Counted from the stretch's first letter, positions 44,353 to 54,294 are shown. The stretch: DNA of 64,000 bases from Pedobacter sp. B4-66 (GCF_018492665.1 NZ_JAFVME010000001.1:744001-808000), one strand, 5' to 3'. The notes: generated by a model not told the origin, from the sequence alone. Translations and numbers: made by a program.

Positions 44353-45585
44353 ATGGCAACATCCCGAAAGGCTGCGTTAAGTTTCATTTTTATCACCTTA
44401 CTACTTGATGTTATTGGCATTGGCCTTATCATCCCCGTATTTCCTCAGTTAATTGAACAGCTAATTGGCGGCAATATTAGTCAGGCATCTCAATGGAGTG
44501 GCTGGTTAACCTTTGCATATGCTATTATGCAATTTGTTTGCGCTCCCATCATCGGAAACCTAAGCGACAAATACGGTCGGCGACCAGTTCTACTTTTATC
44601 CTTATTGGGATTCGGAATAGATTATATTTTCCTTGCATTAGCTCCGACGATATGGTGGCTCTTTGTAGGCCGCATAATAGCCGGTGTTTTTGGTGCAAGT
44701 ATGACTACTGCTACTGCATATATTGCAGATATTAGTACAAAAGAAAACCGCGCACAAAATTTCGGAATGATTGGAGCAGCCTTTGGAGTAGGCTTTATTA
44801 TTGGCCCTGCTCTTGGAGGTTTACTTGGAGAAATTGGTCCACGTGTACCTTTTGTAGCTGCAGCAATATTAACTTTTGTTAATGTGATTTATGGCTATTT
44901 CGTACTACCGGAATCACTAGATAAAGAACATAGACGTGCATTTGAATGGAGAAGAGCTAACCCACTTGGCTCTTTGATGCAGCTTAGAAAATACAAAGGT
45001 CTTGGTGGCTTAATTATAGCGCTTGTTTTCCTTTATATAGCTAGTCATTCCGTGCAAAGCACATGGACATTTATCAATATCGAGAAGTTTAACTGGAGTA
45101 CTTCAATGATAGGAATATCATTAACTGTAGTAGGTGTTCTTGTAGCTGCTGTGCAAGGTGGCTTAATCCGTTTCATTAATCCAAAATTGGGAAATGAAAA
45201 GAGCATTTATGTGGGGTTTCTGCTTTATGCAATAGGTCTTTTCCTGTTTGCCTTCGCTTCAGAAAGCTGGATGATGTTCGCTTTCCTGGTTCCTTATTGC
45301 CTTGGTGGTATTGCCGGTCCTGCTTTACAAGCAATTATGTCTGGCAATGTACCTCAAAACGAACAAGGAGAATTGCAGGGTGCATTAACAAGCTTAATGA
45401 GTGTAACCGCAATTATAGGCCCCATATTCATGACAAACTTATTTGCATGGTTTACAAGGCCCGGTGCGACAGTTAAATTTGCAGGAGCTCCATTTTTAGC
45501 CGGAGCTGTATTGATGCTAATTAGTGTGTTAATTGCTTATAGAACAATGAAAGGGCATTCATTTATAAATAGAAAGAATGCTTAG
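44353..45585 (+). CDS. MFS transporter, TCR/Tet-like drug efflux family
   Basis: About 410 residues from the ATG at 44353 ([11 protein letters not shown]); an upstream in-frame ATG at 44314 is possible but gives an odd N-terminus. The protein has about 12 hydrophobic segments. DHA1 motif A is [17 protein letters not shown], the antiporter motif C region is [19 protein letters not shown], and [18 protein letters not shown] opens TM1. This matches TetA-like proton-coupled exporters of class A-G type. Tetracycline as substrate is not established. The stop interlocks with the obgE stop on the other strand. Confidence 0.9.
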   Translation: MATSRKAALSFIFITLLLDVIGIGLIIPVFPQLIEQLIGGNISQASQWSGWLTFAYAIMQFVCAPIIGNLSDKYGRRPVLLLSLLGFGIDYIFLALAPTIWWLFVGRIIAGVFGASMTTATAYIADISTKENRAQNFGMIGAAFGVGFIIGPALGGLLGEIGPRVPFVAAAILTFVNVIYGYFVLPESLDKEHRRAFEWRRANPLGSLMQLRKYKGLGGLIIALVFLYIASHSVQSTWTFINIEKFNWSTSMIGISLTVVGVLVAAVQGGLIRFINPKLGNEKSIYVGFLLYAIGLFLFAFASESWMMFAFLVPYCLGGIAGPALQAIMSGNVPQNEQGELQGALTSLMSVTAIIGPIFMTNLFAWFTRPGATVKFAGAPFLAGAVLMLISVLIAYRTMKGHSFINRKNA

Positions 45586-46580
45586 CTATTAATAGCTGCC
45601 CAAATCATATCTTTTAATTCAACTAATCCTTTTTGTGCTACAGATGAAATAAATATAGAGGGAATATTTTTAGGAAGTTCCTTCTTCATTTCTTCTACCA
45701 ATTCCTCATCAAGCATATCTGATTTGGTAATAGCCAGTAAATGTGGCTTTTGCATAAGCTCAGAGTTATAATCCTTAAGTTCTGCCTTAAGTATTTCATA
45801 CTCTTCAGTTATAGTTCTTTGTGTATCGGCAGGCACCATAAACAGCAATACAGAATTACGCTCTATATGCCTTAAAAACCTATAACCTAAACCTTTACCT
45901 TTAGAAGCACCCTCTATAATTCCAGGAATATCTGCCATTACAAAAGATTTGCTATCCCTGTAAGAAACAATACCTAAATTAGGTACAATCGTTGTAAAAG
46001 GATAATCTGCAATCTCTGGCTTAGCAGCTGATACTACAGACAACAAAGTCGATTTACCCGCATTAGGAAATCCAACCAGACCAACATCTGCAAGAACCTT
46101 AAGTTCAAGTACCATCCACTCTTCTTTACCTGATTCTCCTGGCTGTGCAAAACGGGGAGTTTGCAAAGTAGGTGTTTTAAAATGCCAGTTACCTAAACCG
46201 CCTCTTCCTCCAGAAGTAAGAATTTTGGTTTCACCCTCCTGAGTAATCTCAAAAAGAACTTCTCCGGTTTCAGCATCTTTAGCTATAGTACCAAGAGGAA
46301 CATCAAGAATTTCATCCTTACCCTGTTTCCCTGTTGATGTACCACTAGAACCTGGTGCACCATCCTGAGCTATAATATGTTTACGATATTTTAAGTGAAG
46401 CAATGTCCAGAACTGAGTATTTCCCCTTAGTATGATGTGACCACCACGACCGCCATCACCACCATCAGGTCCACCAGTAGAAGTCCGTATATCCCGGTGC
46501 AAGTGTGCAGAGCCAGCCCCTCCTTTTCCAGAGCGACAGCATATTTTAACATAATCTACAAAATTGGAACCTTGTGACAT
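45582..46580 (-). CDS. obgE: Obg family GTPase ObgE/CgtA
   Basis: A 332-residue ribosome-associated GTPase. The N-terminal Gly-rich Obg fold is clear ([34 protein letters not shown]). The G domain has G1 [11 protein letters not shown], switch [12 protein letters not shown]3 [12 protein letters not shown], and G4 ITKSD with G5 ISSVAQKG. The optional C-terminal OCT domain is absent, as in many Bacteroidota. It takes part in large-subunit assembly and stress control. It lies downstream of adk, but a terminator stands between them, so it may have its own promoter at 46581-46690. Confidence 0.96.
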   Translation of the reverse strand: MSQGSNFVDYVKICCRSGKGGAGSAHLHRDIRTSTGGPDGGDGGRGGHIILRGNTQFWTLLHLKYRKHIIAQDGAPGSSGTSTGKQGKDEILDVPLGTIAKDAETGEVLFEITQEGETKILTSGGRGGLGNWHFKTPTLQTPRFAQPGESGKEEWMVLELKVLADVGLVGFPNAGKSTLLSVVSAAKPEIADYPFTTIVPNLGIVSYRDSKSFVMADIPGIIEGASKGKGLGYRFLRHIERNSVLLFMVPADTQRTITEEYEILKAELKDYNSELMQKPHLLAITKSDMLDEELVEEMKKELPKNIPSIFISSVAQKGLVELKDMIWAAINS

Positions 46581-46590
46581 AACCTTCTAT

Positions 46591-46623
46591 TTAAAAAAAA
46601 TAAACCTGAAAGAACCTTTCAGG
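46591..46623 (-). terminator. Rho-independent terminator after adk
   Basis: CCTGAAAG (46605-46612) pairs with CTTTCAGG (46616-46623) over a 3-base loop. On the minus strand the stem is followed by TTTATTTTTTTTAA. It begins 60 bases after the adk stop and 11 bases before the obgE start. Confidence 0.8.
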
Positions 46624-46682
46624 GTATATGAAAATAGCGGGAAGAACTGAAAATCCGCCCCGCTATTTGTATTATTATTGAA

Positions 46683-47252
46683 TTAGTATTTATCTATTAC
46701 AGCGCTTAACTCAGCAAAAATGTCATCGATTTTTCCGATACCATTAACTTTACTTAGTTTCTGTTGTCCTTCATAGTAAGGTAAAACGTGAATAGTCTTA
46801 CTGAAGTACTCTTCTATACGCTTTTGCAATTTATCAGCCTGATCATCAAGACGACCTGTCTCAATTTGTCTTTGCGCAATACGCTTAGTTAGCTCTTCCT
46901 GATCTACATCAAGTGCAATTACACCGGCAATTGAACTTCCTTTACTTACAAGAAACTCATCCAATGCTTCTGCCTGAGGAACAGTACGAGGAAACCCGTC
47001 GAATATAAATCCTTTAGCTCCAGGATTTTTATCAACTTCTTCTTCCAACATAGCGATTGTAATTTCATCAGGTACAAGTTGTCCTTCTGCAATCAGGGCA
47101 CTTACTCTCTGTCCCAAAGGAGATTGATTCTTGATATGGGCCCTAAAAAGGTCGCCTGTTGAAATGTGAATTAACTGATACTTCTCAATTAATTTTTCTG
47201 ATTGGGTGCCTTTGCCTGCACCCGGTGGGCCAAAGAGAACAAAATTAAGCAT
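46683..47252 (-). CDS. adk: Adenylate kinase (short-LID form)
   Basis: Adk catalyses ATP + AMP to 2 ADP. The 189-residue protein starts with the P-loop LFGPPGAGKGTQSEKL, followed by the AMP-binding ISTGDLFRAHI and the signature GFIFDGFPRTVPQAE. The LID is short (RQIETGRLDDQADKLQKRI), without the zinc-binding Cys insert, matching the about 190-residue forms in Bacteroidota. The start ATG is at 47250-47252. A strong hairpin lies 21 bases upstream. Confidence 0.96.
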   Translation of the reverse strand: MLNFVLFGPPGAGKGTQSEKLIEKYQLIHISTGDLFRAHIKNQSPLGQRVSALIAEGQLVPDEITIAMLEEEVDKNPGAKGFIFDGFPRTVPQAEALDEFLVSKGSSIAGVIALDVDQEELTKRIAQRQIETGRLDDQADKLQKRIEEYFSKTIHVLPYYEGQQKLSKVNGIGKIDDIFAELSAVIDKY

Positions 47253-47272
47253 TCGGGTTGTCTTTAAAGTTA

Positions 47273-47303
47273 AAAAGCCTTCTGCGCAAGCAGTAAGGCT
47301 TTT
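47273..47303 (-). terminator. GNRA-loop hairpin just upstream of adk
   Basis: Plus-strand AAAAGCCTT + CTGC, tetraloop GCAA, then GCAG + one bulged T + AAGGCTTTT. That is a 13-bp stem with one bulge. On the minus strand it is followed by TTAACTTT, so it could end transcripts coming from the beta-helix gene or act as a leader hairpin for adk. Confidence 0.6.
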
Positions 47304-47590
47304 GATTGTTATTTATACATTCACAGTTAAAAATCTCTGAGAAATTTATTGAAGATTTAATAAAATTAACTTCTACAAATAGAGATTTAACCATTCAAAA
47401 TAATTTACTTATACCTATTAAATCAGTTGTGATAACTCTCCAGTTCTCAATTCATTAATCTCAATAAATACAGAGAAAAGAAGGTTACTTTTTAGCCTGC
47501 AAATATATAATTATTAATTTACTATATCCATTTTTTTACAAATAACCCCTATCAATGGCCATTGCAAGGTAATTAAGCCACTATTACCAC
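47304..47590. other. AT-rich intergenic stretch with no recognised gene
   Basis: Between adk and the beta-helix gene (338 bases including the hairpin). It is strongly AT-rich with stops in all frames; no tRNA, small ORF with a good start, or conserved RNA was recognised. It probably contains the adk promoter and the 3' end of the beta-helix operon. Confidence 0.5.
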
Positions 47591-49156
47591 CTATTGATAA
47601 GCTCCTTTACTAATCAAATTATTCGCAATTCGAGCTTTACCTTCTTTGTCAGTTGCCCCATTTACCGCAGTAGAAATAACCACTCCTGTATTTTTTGCAG
47701 ATGATGCAGATTTAAGATGAAAATCATAAGCTACAGCATTTACAAACAGAGGATCTGTACCTGACAAAGAGCCATTATCATCTCCACAAGATACATTCCA
47801 CAAAGCAAAATCAACATAAGGAACATTATTCCATCGCCAAATGCTTAACCCTTTAGAATAGTACAAATTATTGCTGACAACATTATTTGAACCACCAACA
47901 ACCTGCTTATTAATAAATACGCCCCTATCTGGTCTAGAGTAAATAATGTTATTACTAATCACATTATCATTACAGTTTTCCGTTAACCTGATCTCACCTT
48001 CAACTTCATTCGAATAGCCCAAATCTTTGCTATTTTGATACAAAGTATTGTTAACTACGTAACATTTATTAGTCCCACCACCAGTATAACCAATATAGCC
48101 ACCTAAATATATTCCTGCCAGTGAACAGTTGTAAACGAGGTTATTTCTTACAATACATTCCTGAGTAGGAAAATTATCTGTTTCGCTAACAATTCCAATA
48201 CCACGACCGCTATCCCTGACCAAATTTCTTTCAACTACAATATTTCTTGCACCATCAATATAAATACCTATAGCTCCATTATGATCTTTAAAAGCAGGAA
48301 TTGGGCCTGTTTTACCATCAATATTAAACACCACATTGTCCGCAATTATTCCATTACGAACATAATTATAAGCCGGATTAGGATTTGCAGCATAGCCACC
48401 CGCAGCCACAATGCCAATATTCTCGCCATTGTAAACCCTGTTTTTCCTGATCTCAAAGCCATCTACATAGCCATTTATAGTTAAGTTTTCGCTGTAGCCT
48501 GTATTGCAATCAAAAACCTCATTTTCTTCAACTAAAATTTTTGTAAGTGGAACTTCGGTATTACCAATTACATGTATTCCATGACCACTTCTCCCCTTTT
48601 CAGGAGCAGCATTATTCTCAATATTAAATACACGGTTCTTTTTTAAGGTAATGTTATTTGACCCGCCTTTTACTACTATCCCATCAACATTAGCCCATGC
48701 ATTAGTAGTTTTAAAATCACAAATATCAAAGCCATCGATAACAATAAAGCTTACATTATTTACTGTAACCAATGCCTCATTACCTGATACAGAAAGGCCT
48801 TCACCGCTAATGACGGCCTTTTCCCCTTTGTAAGGTTTTAAAGTAATCACTTTACCTTTTTGGCCAGATTTAGAAAAAGAGACCTTTCCTTTGTAAATAC
48901 CTGCCCTTACAAATACTGTAAAGCCAGGACTAACCAATTCAAGTCCTTTTTGAATGGTATTTACCGGAGCCTTCAGCGTTCCACTATTAGAATCATTTCC
49001 ATTAACTGATACATAAATATCTTTTCCTGATGCTTCTAATCTATTAGAACCGGCTAAAAAACTTTTCTTATTTAAAGCAAACAGGCTCGTATAATTTAAA
49101 AACATAAGCCCCAAAAGGAATATGAATTTAAAACAACCCAACTTAAATGCAATCAT
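47591..49156 (-). CDS. Secreted right-handed parallel beta-helix protein
   Basis: A 521-residue exported protein. A signal peptide (FIFLLGLMFLNYTSLFA) is followed by DIYVSVNGNDSNSGTLKAP, the DUF1565/pectate-lyase-like entry motif. About a dozen beta-helix coils follow with the repeated Asn-rich pattern (NNITLKKNRVFNIENN, NIVVERNLVRDSGRG, CIVRNNLVYNCSLAG, NVISNNIIYSRPD). Such proteins are polysaccharide lyases, epimerases or glycan-binding proteins. No catalytic site could be named. It is last in the PhyH, GH5-like, beta-helix operon, 85 bases after the GH5-like gene. Confidence 0.85.
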   Translation of the reverse strand: MIAFKLGCFKFIFLLGLMFLNYTSLFALNKKSFLAGSNRLEASGKDIYVSVNGNDSNSGTLKAPVNTIQKGLELVSPGFTVFVRAGIYKGKVSFSKSGQKGKVITLKPYKGEKAVISGEGLSVSGNEALVTVNNVSFIVIDGFDICDFKTTNAWANVDGIVVKGGSNNITLKKNRVFNIENNAAPEKGRSGHGIHVIGNTEVPLTKILVEENEVFDCNTGYSENLTINGYVDGFEIRKNRVYNGENIGIVAAGGYAANPNPAYNYVRNGIIADNVVFNIDGKTGPIPAFKDHNGAIGIYIDGARNIVVERNLVRDSGRGIGIVSETDNFPTQECIVRNNLVYNCSLAGIYLGGYIGYTGGGTNKCYVVNNTLYQNSKDLGYSNEVEGEIRLTENCNDNVISNNIIYSRPDRGVFINKQVVGGSNNVVSNNLYYSKGLSIWRWNNVPYVDFALWNVSCGDDNGSLSGTDPLFVNAVAYDFHLKSASSAKNTGVVISTAVNGATDKEGKARIANNLISKGAYQ

Positions 49157-49241
49157 TATAAAGATCCAATAAATAATTTCAAGGTCGAAACTACGAAAAT
49201 TGGCACAAGTTGTTTACATTATTAATCCTTGGCTAACCCAA

Positions 49242-50342
49242 TTACTTTTCGTGTTCCTTCAAATAACTACTATTCTTAGATTTTAAAGAAAAGTCTTTAA
49301 GTAATTCTATCTCATGTGAATCATATGGCGTGAAATCACCACGAAAAAGGTCATGTTGCCATACTGCAGGGACAGGATCAGCAGGGCGATGTCCCCATGG
49401 AAGATCAGTTTGCGTTTTACCATTTACCAGTCCCCATAAGATACATCCAACCTTTTCATTATAAAAAACAGCCAGATTATCTTTAATTACAGATCCATTA
49501 GGCCTATTCATCCATTCTGTATTAATTAATGGTCTGCCATGTGTTTTAAGTTCTGCAATTTGTTTAATCAGCTCATTTTTATTCCCATAATTATGGAAAG
49601 AAACGATATCTGAATTTGCAATGGCAATATCGTTCAATTGCTTATCTCCATTCCAGACATCAATTGTTAGCGGTTGAGAAGGGTTAACCTCCCTGGCCCA
49701 TTTAGCCACCTTTTTAAGTAAAGGAAAACTAGCAGAGCCCAGTCCACCATTTGTAGGCTCATTATACAAATCCCAAATAAAAATACGTTGATCATCTTTA
49801 AACCTACCAATTACAGCTTTAACATATTTCTCAATTCGAGGATGCGTGGTAGAATCTACAACCATACTGTGCCCTGGACTTGGCGACCATGCCCATGCAT
49901 ACCATCCTTTAAGTGGCTCCGGCTGTTTACCTACTTTCGGATCATGATCAATTCCAAATACACAATCATCAAACAAGGCAGGCATAAATTTAATATTATG
50001 CTTATCGCAAATTGCCAAAAATTTATCAAGCGTATTTAAAAAGTATTCTGGGTCATCCTCATAAACTGCGTACTGAAGCACCGCCCTCAGGCAATTTAAC
50101 CCGGTTTTTTGAGCCAATGCCAACTCTTTGTCAATAGCTTTAGCATCAAAACTAGTCTTATCCCACATAGCAGTATAGTTAATAGCATAAGCTGGGATGT
50201 AGTTAAAGCCGCAATAAAACGGCTGTTTATTGTACCACTCCCATATTTTCTGCTTAGACCATCGTTGGTCCGTTTGTGCTATGGCAGGGCAAACCAATAG
50301 CAATAGCAGCAACAAATTTATTGCGTAAAATACCTTTCTCAT
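49242..50342 (-). CDS. Glycoside hydrolase family 5-like (clan A) enzyme
   Basis: A 366-residue secreted enzyme with signal peptide (AINLLLLLLLVCPAIA). A TIM-barrel clan GH-A layout is visible. The acid/base is Glu195 in WDLYNEPTNGG, and the nucleophile candidate is Glu276 in PLINTEWMNR. Supporting residues are His250-N-Y in SFHNYGN and Trp306 in ILWGLVNG. Cellulase/mannanase-type enzymes share this spacing of about 80 residues between the two Glu. The substrate is unknown. It is placed 25 bases after the PhyH gene stop in the same operon. Confidence 0.87.
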   Translation of the reverse strand: MRKVFYAINLLLLLLLVCPAIAQTDQRWSKQKIWEWYNKQPFYCGFNYIPAYAINYTAMWDKTSFDAKAIDKELALAQKTGLNCLRAVLQYAVYEDDPEYFLNTLDKFLAICDKHNIKFMPALFDDCVFGIDHDPKVGKQPEPLKGWYAWAWSPSPGHSMVVDSTTHPRIEKYVKAVIGRFKDDQRIFIWDLYNEPTNGGLGSASFPLLKKVAKWAREVNPSQPLTIDVWNGDKQLNDIAIANSDIVSFHNYGNKNELIKQIAELKTHGRPLINTEWMNRPNGSVIKDNLAVFYNEKVGCILWGLVNGKTQTDLPWGHRPADPVPAVWQHDLFRGDFTPYDSHEIELLKDFSLKSKNSSYLKEHEK

Positions 50343-50367
50343 TACGAAGTTTAAATATTGATTGCCC

Positions 50368-51183
50368 TTAAAGCACTAATGGATTGATCTCTGATTGAAC
50401 CAAACCACCTATCGGAGCATTCATCAACCAACGTTCACGGTCATTTACCTGCCAGCTATTTTTTGGATCAGCTACCCTTGCTCCATCAGCAACATAAATA
50501 ATCGTCATTACCTCCCTCATAATATCAGATTGATTACCAGGAGCACTATGAATAGTGTTTCCATAATGCCAGGTTGCATCCCCAGCCTGCATGGTAGATG
50601 AACGCATGATCGGAAAACCATTGTCCTTTACATACTTCTCATACTCAGATTCAGATTCGTCAGAAATTTCATAGTTAAACACTACCCCTTTCTTATGAGA
50701 ATCAGAAGCAAAAGTTAGCATTCCCATTTCTACATCAATATCTACCAAAGGCATCCACATTGTGACCGTGTTATGCGTATCCAAAGGCCAATAATATTGA
50801 TCTTGATGCCATGGAGTAGGTCCTCCTCCAGGTTCTTTAAACAAAGCCTGATCATGATAAATGCGTACATTTTCAACACCCAATAAGTCTGCAGCAATTT
50901 TACCCATACGCTTAGCAAGTGTAAATTTCTTTGCCTGTTCATCTACTTCCCACAAATTCATGATCTGCAAAAAAGCTTTACCATAAGTATCCCTCTCAGA
51001 TAAATCTCTCTTTTCTGTATTATATTTATCAGCTGCATTTTTTATTACATCTCTGTAAATAAGCACTTCTTCAGCATTAAGAACATTTGGAATTAAAACA
51101 TGACCGTTTTGGCGAAACTCTGCAGCTTGTGCATAAGTTAAGTCATGAAACTGGTCTAATTCGGGCAATTTAATTGTCGACAT
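50368..51183 (-). CDS. Phytanoyl-CoA dioxygenase (PhyH) family Fe(II)/2-oxoglutarate oxygenase
   Basis: A 271-residue cytoplasmic protein with the PhyH double-stranded beta-helix. The facial triad is His126-x-Asp128 in TPWHQDQYYW and His212 in WHYGNTIHSAPGN, followed by the 2-oxoglutarate-binding Arg near 223 (SDIMREVMTI). Preceding motifs are HVLIPNVLNAEEV and RIYHDQALFKEPGGG. These enzymes hydroxylate diverse small molecules. Being first in an operon with a GH5-like enzyme suggests a sugar-derived or glycan-linked substrate. The divergent AraC gene starts 154 bases away and probably controls it. Confidence 0.92.
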   Translation of the reverse strand: MSTIKLPELDQFHDLTYAQAAEFRQNGHVLIPNVLNAEEVLIYRDVIKNAADKYNTEKRDLSERDTYGKAFLQIMNLWEVDEQAKKFTLAKRMGKIAADLLGVENVRIYHDQALFKEPGGGPTPWHQDQYYWPLDTHNTVTMWMPLVDIDVEMGMLTFASDSHKKGVVFNYEISDESESEYEKYVKDNGFPIMRSSTMQAGDATWHYGNTIHSAPGNQSDIMREVMTIIYVADGARVADPKNSWQVNDRERWLMNAPIGGLVQSEINPLVL

Positions 51184-51337
51184 GGCTCTATTTAGTTTAG
51201 GTTAACATTTGGTGTTACTATTACTAAATAACTGTTTATATCTAGTTTGCAAAAGGAGTAAATTGTCCTTTTAATGGTTTTTTCTATCCATTTATTAAAA
51301 TTAACCATTAGCTTTATGAGAATATGAAACAATTACC

Positions 51338-52201
51338 ATGGCAAGAGCTGCATTTGAAGCATTAGACCCATATAATGACAATTCCTTTCTGCTTCGTGAA
51401 TTCACGGAGTTTACTGCCCCATATCATTTCCATCCTGAGCATGAACTAACACTTATTGTAAAGGGTAAAGGCAATCGCTATGTTGGCAATCACATGGATG
51501 TATACAGCTCCGGCGATCTGGTTCTTATCGGTTCAAATCTTCCCCATTGCTGGAAAATAGAAAACAATCAGGAAGAAGAAAGCGATGTTGCATCTGTGGT
51601 TATTCAATTTAACAATGACTTTTTAGGTACAGATTTTCTAGCTAAACCAGAGCTTTCTCAAATACTACACCTACTTGAAAGGAGCAAGCACGGAATACAA
51701 TTTTTAAACAACACCGCAGAAGAAATAACCAATCGCTTAATTCTCTTAGCTAAAGAGCAAAATTCCTTTAAGCGGCTTATAGAATTTCTAGAAATTCTAT
51801 ATACACTTTCAACCTCCAAAGAATACATCCTGTTAGATCAGCAAGACACAAAGGCTCAGCCATCAGGAAAAACGGAACGGATTAACACAGTTCTCGGCTA
51901 CATCATCGACAATTATAAAAATGAAATCTCACTTGACCAGGCGGCAGCATTAATAAATATGACTCCAAATGCCTTTTGCAAGTACTACAAAAAAACCACA
52001 AAGAAAACCTTTATAGAAACAGTAACCGACTACCGAATAAACTACGCCATTCAACAGCTGGTAAACTCAGACAAATCTATTTCCGACATCTGCTTTGAAA
52101 ATGGCTTTGGCGACCTCTCACATTTCTATAAACTATTTAAAAGAAAGATGAAGCTTAGCCCTTTAAAATATCGAAAGGAATTCAGAAAAGATGTAGCCTA
52201 A
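51338..52201 (+). CDS. AraC family transcriptional regulator (cupin-type sensor domain)
   Basis: A 287-residue regulator with an N-terminal cupin-like domain (YHFHPEHELTLIVKGKGNRYV, shown here as one block of the His-rich strand; SGDLVLIGSNLPHCW). The C-terminal AraC domain has SLDQAAALINMTPNAFCKYY and ISDICFENGFGDLSHFYKLF. It is a clear paralogue of the protein at 39018-39896, sharing GDLV-x-GxNLPHxW and LINMTP. It is divergent from the PhyH operon and its stop interlocks with the GxGYxYP gene. A carbohydrate-responsive activator is inferred. Confidence 0.92.
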   Translation: MARAAFEALDPYNDNSFLLREFTEFTAPYHFHPEHELTLIVKGKGNRYVGNHMDVYSSGDLVLIGSNLPHCWKIENNQEEESDVASVVIQFNNDFLGTDFLAKPELSQILHLLERSKHGIQFLNNTAEEITNRLILLAKEQNSFKRLIEFLEILYTLSTSKEYILLDQQDTKAQPSGKTERINTVLGYIIDNYKNEISLDQAAALINMTPNAFCKYYKKTTKKTFIETVTDYRINYAIQQLVNSDKSISDICFENGFGDLSHFYKLFKRKMKLSPLKYRKEFRKDVA

Positions 52202-54111
52202 TTTATCTTGCCATTAGCCGCGTCTGGATTCTGTTTTAAATAGATGCGATACAATTCAAAAAAGGTGGGAGCATCTAGTAACTCAACTTTGGGATCTGTT
52301 CTCTTTAATTCCTCAACCACTTTTACATACCAGCCAGGATCTTTTAAAATATTGCGAAACCAATGAAATGGTACGGGGCGTTTTCCTACCCTCTCCAAAA
52401 TATGTTTCACCACTACCGTAGGATCATCCTCGTTAATATCATCATCTGCACGCAAAACTGGCATATTTCCATGTAAAGAAGTTAAAGGCGTTTTCTGAGG
52501 AACTATTCCATTAGGGCTAAACTTAGCATAAGCATCCAAACCCTTTTGGTTAAGGCCAGGTGCCTGACCATCAATAATAAACCCCGTGATGCTTAAATCC
52601 CACTTGTCGTAATATGGCTTGTTATGGGCAACCCAGGCATCCAACCCATCAGGCAATGCAGAAATTGGTCTGGGTTCTTGTAGCATTCCAGGCATTAAAT
52701 AACCAGCTCCATTATCAGCCGCAGCAAAATAATCATTCTTTGTAGCCGATTCCCGTCTGTATTCCATTGCCATTGGCACCCGCTCTTGTAAAACCGGACT
52801 AATACACCACATCAATGGAACTTTACCTCTTTCGGGACTATCCCATAAGGTAGGCGTAGTTTGAGATACCCATGAGGATGCATCATAATCCCCAACATAA
52901 AAAACAAAGAAATTGCGCCCCTTAAAATCAACCTTTCCATCGGGAGTTAAATAACCTCTTTGCTTCAAATCTGCTTCTGTAACCCACTTTTGCTCATATT
53001 TCTTTTTAAGCGGATAATGCTGCCAGAAAGATGCATTTGCTAACGCACCAAATCCAATGGCATCCGCGTCTTTAAAAGCATTATAGGCACTGATAACAGC
53101 AGAGTATTCCCATTCTGTCGGAACATCTTCGTGGCTACCACCTGCATGTTTTGTATACTTAAAAGCCCAAGGCGGAAAGCCACCAAGGTATGCATAATCC
53201 TTCCCCTTGTTATACTGGTAAGCGGTTAGCAATAATTCTTTAAGTGTATTTAGGTCTGTCCCTGTTTTCTGAGTAAGGTCATCAGTTGCTGGTTCATCGC
53301 CCCAAGGACTGAGGTCAAAGAAAAAGCCTTTCTTACTTACAAAAAAATCGTGGTTAGTAAGCGTATGATGATTTGGCCCTGCCCCGCGAGGATTTTTCAT
53401 CCATTGTTGATCAACATAATATGCGCCATACTTTGTATTGGTTTTGCCAGCTTTGGTATACTTCTCCAAAAACCATAAGTAAGCATCATTTTTTACCGAG
53501 CCAGTCGACAGACGTTTAGTCCCTGGAATATTACCAGATCCTGTAAATAACGATGATCCATTTTTATTAACCAACCATACCCGAACAGGCAATTTAGGTC
53601 CTTGCAATACTAATCGAGTATATAAACTATTTTTACCTGTATCATACCGAACAGCAATTACATCTTCCTGACCTGCAACAGAAGATGCCACATTACTAGT
53701 CGCAGCAACATTAGGATCGTAAACCACTACACCTTTAATATCTGATCGGTATGCATTAATCAATCCTACAATATCCTGATAAACAACCGTATCTCTATTG
53801 CTTAACCATTTATCTTTTTGGCGATACTTATTCCACCAATACCTATCAATATCTGCCGACCCATTTTTTATCATGTAAACATATAGCTTTGGCGATTTCC
53901 GGTTTACTATCCCTTGCAGCGTAGAAACTGCATGCACATCATCCCAAGCCGTTTTTACATCTTCAATCTTACTTAAGTCTTTATTCAAGGTATATCCCAA
54001 ATCAAATACACCTATTCGATCATTTTTTAAAGATTGAGATTTTAAATAGGGGGAGAGCAGAGCAAAGCAAACAGCTAGGAATATGCCCTTGGTTAATTTA
54101 AAAGTTGTCAT
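52198..54111 (-). CDS. GxGYxYP-family putative glycoside hydrolase
   Basis: A 637-residue exported protein (signal peptide LTKGIFLAVCFALLSPYLKS). The N-terminal GxGYxYP_N-like region has VHAVSTLQGIVNRKSPKLYV and DRYWWNKY. The family motif appears as NGAGYLMPGM near residue 465 (GxGYxxP, with Met in place of the usual Tyr). VVYDPNVAAT and AYLGGFPPWAFKY lie between. The family is predicted from structure to act on glycans, but activity is not established. It is divergent from the FG-GAP/ASPIC lipoprotein across 183 bases. Confidence 0.82.
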   Translation of the reverse strand: MTTFKLTKGIFLAVCFALLSPYLKSQSLKNDRIGVFDLGYTLNKDLSKIEDVKTAWDDVHAVSTLQGIVNRKSPKLYVYMIKNGSADIDRYWWNKYRQKDKWLSNRDTVVYQDIVGLINAYRSDIKGVVVYDPNVAATSNVASSVAGQEDVIAVRYDTGKNSLYTRLVLQGPKLPVRVWLVNKNGSSLFTGSGNIPGTKRLSTGSVKNDAYLWFLEKYTKAGKTNTKYGAYYVDQQWMKNPRGAGPNHHTLTNHDFFVSKKGFFFDLSPWGDEPATDDLTQKTGTDLNTLKELLLTAYQYNKGKDYAYLGGFPPWAFKYTKHAGGSHEDVPTEWEYSAVISAYNAFKDADAIGFGALANASFWQHYPLKKKYEQKWVTEADLKQRGYLTPDGKVDFKGRNFFVFYVGDYDASSWVSQTTPTLWDSPERGKVPLMWCISPVLQERVPMAMEYRRESATKNDYFAAADNGAGYLMPGMLQEPRPISALPDGLDAWVAHNKPYYDKWDLSITGFIIDGQAPGLNQKGLDAYAKFSPNGIVPQKTPLTSLHGNMPVLRADDDINEDDPTVVVKHILERVGKRPVPFHWFRNILKDPGWYVKVVEELKRTDPKVELLDAPTFFELYRIYLKQNPDAANGKIN

Positions 54112-54294
54112 CAGTTGTGTGTTAATCAGTGAATATAATGAAGTAATATTAAATCCACCTCTCCAATTAAAATCAAATAAGGCATTATCTAAGAAAAGCT
54201 ATATATTTATTATGAAGTCTCGTAAATATTACAATGTAATACATTTTTGACAAAGACTAAGATAGATCAACCAAAACCAAATAAACCAATATGT

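Noticed and set aside
44353..45585. Tetracycline resistance gene on a mobile element
   Set aside because: The protein is TetA-like only at family level. No transposase, integrase or flanking repeats are seen, and it sits next to housekeeping obgE and adk.
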